The notes under the pieces were generated by a model, which ran no database searches, had not been told where the DNA came from, and worked only from the letters and a program-made list of their open reading frames with translations. The position numbers and the translations under genes were made by a program. A stretch of 8,296 bases of DNA. It comes from Salaquimonas sp. (lineage in GTDB: Bacteria; Pseudomonadota; Alphaproteobacteria; Rhizobiales; Rhizobiaceae). Shown here in pieces: positions 6,803 through 8,296 of this stretch. The DNA lies in NCBI GenBank assembly GCA_024639745.1, contig JAHEHW010000055.1:1-8296 (forward strand), in the 5' to 3' direction. The number at the start of each line of letters is the position of its first letter. Position 1 is the stretch's first letter.

Positions 6803-7669
6803 ATGAAGAATTTAATCCTGTGCTTTATCTTTCCGTTGCTGGTCTCGACAAGCATATCGAACGCTCAACCCTTTGCCGCTTTCGACAAGGCGTCGGAGGA
6901 GGTGCTGAACGACCCGCATGATCTGGCATTTGGCCCTGACGGCATGCTTTACATCGCCGACAAATTCGGCTCCCGCATCGTGGTAATGGATCCTGAAACC
7001 CTGACCGTAGAGCGGGTCATCCTCGAAGGTAAACTGCCCGGGGTTCATGACATAGCTTTTGCAGGAGATGGTAGCGCGGCCATCGCAATCACCAGTCTGG
7101 GCATTGTTGCAGTCTTTCCTGATCTTCTCGGTGCGGACCCGCAACCTTCTCTAACCCTAGCCGCCAGCCGGACGGAAGGGGCTGCCATTCATCCTGACGG
7201 CACGATCTACGCTATGGCGGGAGGATTTGGTCAATTGATCGCTTACCGCGGAGAAGAAGTGGTTGCAACGGCGGCGGGGCTTTCGGGTGCCCATGACGTT
7301 GCTATCGATCTAGAGGGCAATGTCTGGGCGGCTGACAATTTTTCAAGGCGTCTCGTGAAGTACTCTCCTTCGCTTGAGGTGCTCAAGGTTCTTGACGATC
7401 CTAAATACGGGTTTGCAGGTCCACGGTATATGGATGTGGACCCTCAAGGGAGACTGCTTGTCGCGGATCAGGATGCGCACAGCATCCTTCTGATCGATCC
7501 GGATGCCGGCGAGAGTGGGGAATTGCTCGGTGTACTGGGCGACGGTTTTCCGGGAAAAGGGCCTAACCAGTTTGACGATCCAGAAGGCGTTGTCGTCCGC
7601 GACGGGCGGATATTCATTGCTGACTCGGACAACAACCGTATCGTACGCTACGTTAGCGCCCTATTCTGA
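6803..7669 (+). CDS. secreted NHL-repeat beta-propeller protein
   Basis: This 288-residue protein has a Sec signal peptide: MKNLILCFIFPLLVSTSIS followed by NAQ, with probable cleavage after A21. The mature part is built from NHL-type repeats. The clearest are at about 37-63 (DPHDLAFGPDGMLYIAD..SRIVVMD), 162-188 (GAHDVAIDLEGNVWAADN..RRLVKY), 205-232 (GPRYMDVDPQGRLLVAD..SILLID) and 259-283 (DPEGVVVRDGRIFIADSDNNRIVRY). More diverged units occupy about 80-104 and 125-148. Together these fit a compact propeller of about six blades lying in the periplasm or outside the cell. NHL propellers usually serve as binding scaffolds, and a few have lyase or hydrolase activity. No catalytic motif, lipobox or extra domain is visible, so the ligand is unknown. 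The gene is divergent from tamA with its own likely promoter, and converges on the methionine synthase gene. A SMP-30/gluconolactonase-like enzyme is an alternative from the fold, but I see no metal-site signature to support it. Confidence 0.85.
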   Translation: MKNLILCFIFPLLVSTSISNAQPFAAFDKASEEVLNDPHDLAFGPDGMLYIADKFGSRIVVMDPETLTVERVILEGKLPGVHDIAFAGDGSAAIAITSLGIVAVFPDLLGADPQPSLTLAASRTEGAAIHPDGTIYAMAGGFGQLIAYRGEEVVATAAGLSGAHDVAIDLEGNVWAADNFSRRLVKYSPSLEVLKVLDDPKYGFAGPRYMDVDPQGRLLVADQDAHSILLIDPDAGESGELLGVLGDGFPGKGPNQFDDPEGVVVRDGRIFIADSDNNRIVRYVSALF

Positions 7670-7690
7670 ATGATCACCAAAGGTTAACCA
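7670..7690. other. 21-bp convergent intergenic gap
   Basis: The stops of the NHL gene and the methionine synthase gene are 21 bp apart. The gap contains the palindromes TGATCA (7671-7676) and GGTTAACC (7682-7689). There is no GC-rich stem with a T run, so I do not call an intrinsic terminator. Confidence 0.5.
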
Positions 7691-8296
7691 TCAGAGGCTT
7701 TGCCGGACAAGTTCCGCCCCTGCACCAAGCGCCTTCAGTTTGCCCACCGCAACGCTTCTGGGTAGGGGTGCCATTCCGCAATTGGTGCATGGATAAAGCC
7801 GCTCTGGATCGACGAATTCCATGGCCTTTCGGATCGTCGTGGCAACTTCTTCCGGCGTCTCGACCGCCTCGGTGGCGACATCGATCGAACCAACGAGCAC
7901 GTCCTTGTCTTTCAATAGGCCGATCAGGTCGATCGGTACCCGGGAATTGGCGCATTCGAGCGATACTTGCTGTACTTTCGCCTTGTTCAATTCGGGGAAG
8001 AACATCTCGTACTGGCGCCACTCGCTGCCCAACGTTTTCTTCCACTCGATATTTTCCTTGATCCCGTAACCGTAACAGATGTGGACCGCGGTAGTGGCCG
8101 TGATGCCCTGGCAGGCGCGGTTGAGTGTGTCGAGGCCCCATTCGACCGTCTCTTTAGGAAAGGCATTGAAGGCCGGTTCATCGAACTGTATGACATCGGC
8201 CCCGAGTGCGACGAGTTCCTTGGCTTCCTCGTTGAGGAGTTCCGCAAATGCCATCGCCATTTCCGGCCTGCTGCCGTAATGCGCATCAGCGATGGT
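7691..8296 (-). CDS. mesD: MesD-like cobalamin-independent methionine synthase (core MetE family), C-terminal part
   Basis: The frame is open from the right edge to the TGA at 7693-7691, giving 201 C-terminal residues; the true start lies outside the window. The visible start-like ATG at 8260 is internal, because coding continues upstream with IADAHYG. The fragment is the catalytic barrel of the MetE-type family. It shows IQFDEPAFN (substrate-binding Asp/Glu region), HICYGYG (His and Cys zinc ligands), SLECANS (Glu ligand) and CTNCGMAPL (final Cys ligand), so all expected zinc ligands are present. The stretches HICYGYGIK, WKKTLGSEWRQYE and TNCGMAPL are, from memory, closer to MesD of Acinetobacter-type bacteria than to full-length MetE. 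MesD-type enzymes lack the N-terminal MetE domain, do not use methyl-folate, and depend on the partner MesX (DUF1852) and oxygen. The product methylates homocysteine to methionine in the cytoplasm. A generic core-MetE/methyltransferase label is the fallback. Regulation cannot be judged, since the promoter is outside the window. Confidence 0.85.
   Translation of the reverse strand, partial: TIADAHYGSRPEMAMAFAELLNEEAKELVALGADVIQFDEPAFNAFPKETVEWGLDTLNRACQGITATTAVHICYGYGIKENIEWKKTLGSEWRQYEMFFPELNKAKVQQVSLECANSRVPIDLIGLLKDKDVLVGSIDVATEAVETPEEVATTIRKAMEFVDPERLYPCTNCGMAPLPRSVAVGKLKALGAGAELVRQSL

Noticed and set aside
8258..8260. ATG at 8260 as the start of the methionine synthase fragment
   Set aside because: The frame continues upstream to the edge with family-typical residues (IADAHYG), and the protein would lack half of its catalytic domain. 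This ATG is internal.

Overview
The window is about 8.3 kb of moderately GC-rich chromosomal DNA from an alphaproteobacterium. A Sphingomonadales/Erythrobacteraceae-like lineage is my best guess from the protein style; no rRNA or other marker is present to settle it. It looks like core genome rather than a mobile or accessory island: there are no transposases, integrases, tRNAs, CRISPR repeats or large repeats.

Layout. (1) Positions 1-144, minus strand: the 5' part of a small unidentified membrane protein that runs off the left edge. (2) 235-4449, minus: tamB, the large inner-membrane-anchored, periplasm-spanning protein of the translocation and assembly module. (3) 4539-6512, minus: tamA, its outer-membrane Omp85-family partner. 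(4) 6513-6802: a 290-bp divergent intergenic region carrying a good -35 box for the rightward gene, an exact match to the alphaproteobacterial LexA-box pattern (GAAC-N7-GAAC), and several short repeats and palindromes. (5) 6803-7669, plus: a secreted NHL-repeat beta-propeller protein. (6) 7691-8296, minus, running off the right edge: the C-terminal 201 residues of a core-MetE-type methionine synthase that most resembles the MesD family.

How the genes fit together. tamA and tamB are co-oriented with 89 bp between them and probably form one transcript (tamA first), possibly continuing into the small membrane protein 90 bp further on, which has its own strong ribosome binding site. TamA and TamB together link the two membranes for outer-membrane protein assembly and/or phospholipid transport. 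The NHL protein is transcribed divergently from tamA and converges tail to tail, with a 21-bp gap, on the methionine synthase gene. No functional link between those two is visible.

I found no clear evidence of an undescribed system. The items most worth a second look are the LexA-like box in the tamA/NHL intergenic region, the MesD-like identity of the truncated methionine synthase (which predicts a mesX/DUF1852 gene just beyond the right edge), the uncertain tamA start, and the unannotated small membrane protein at the left edge.
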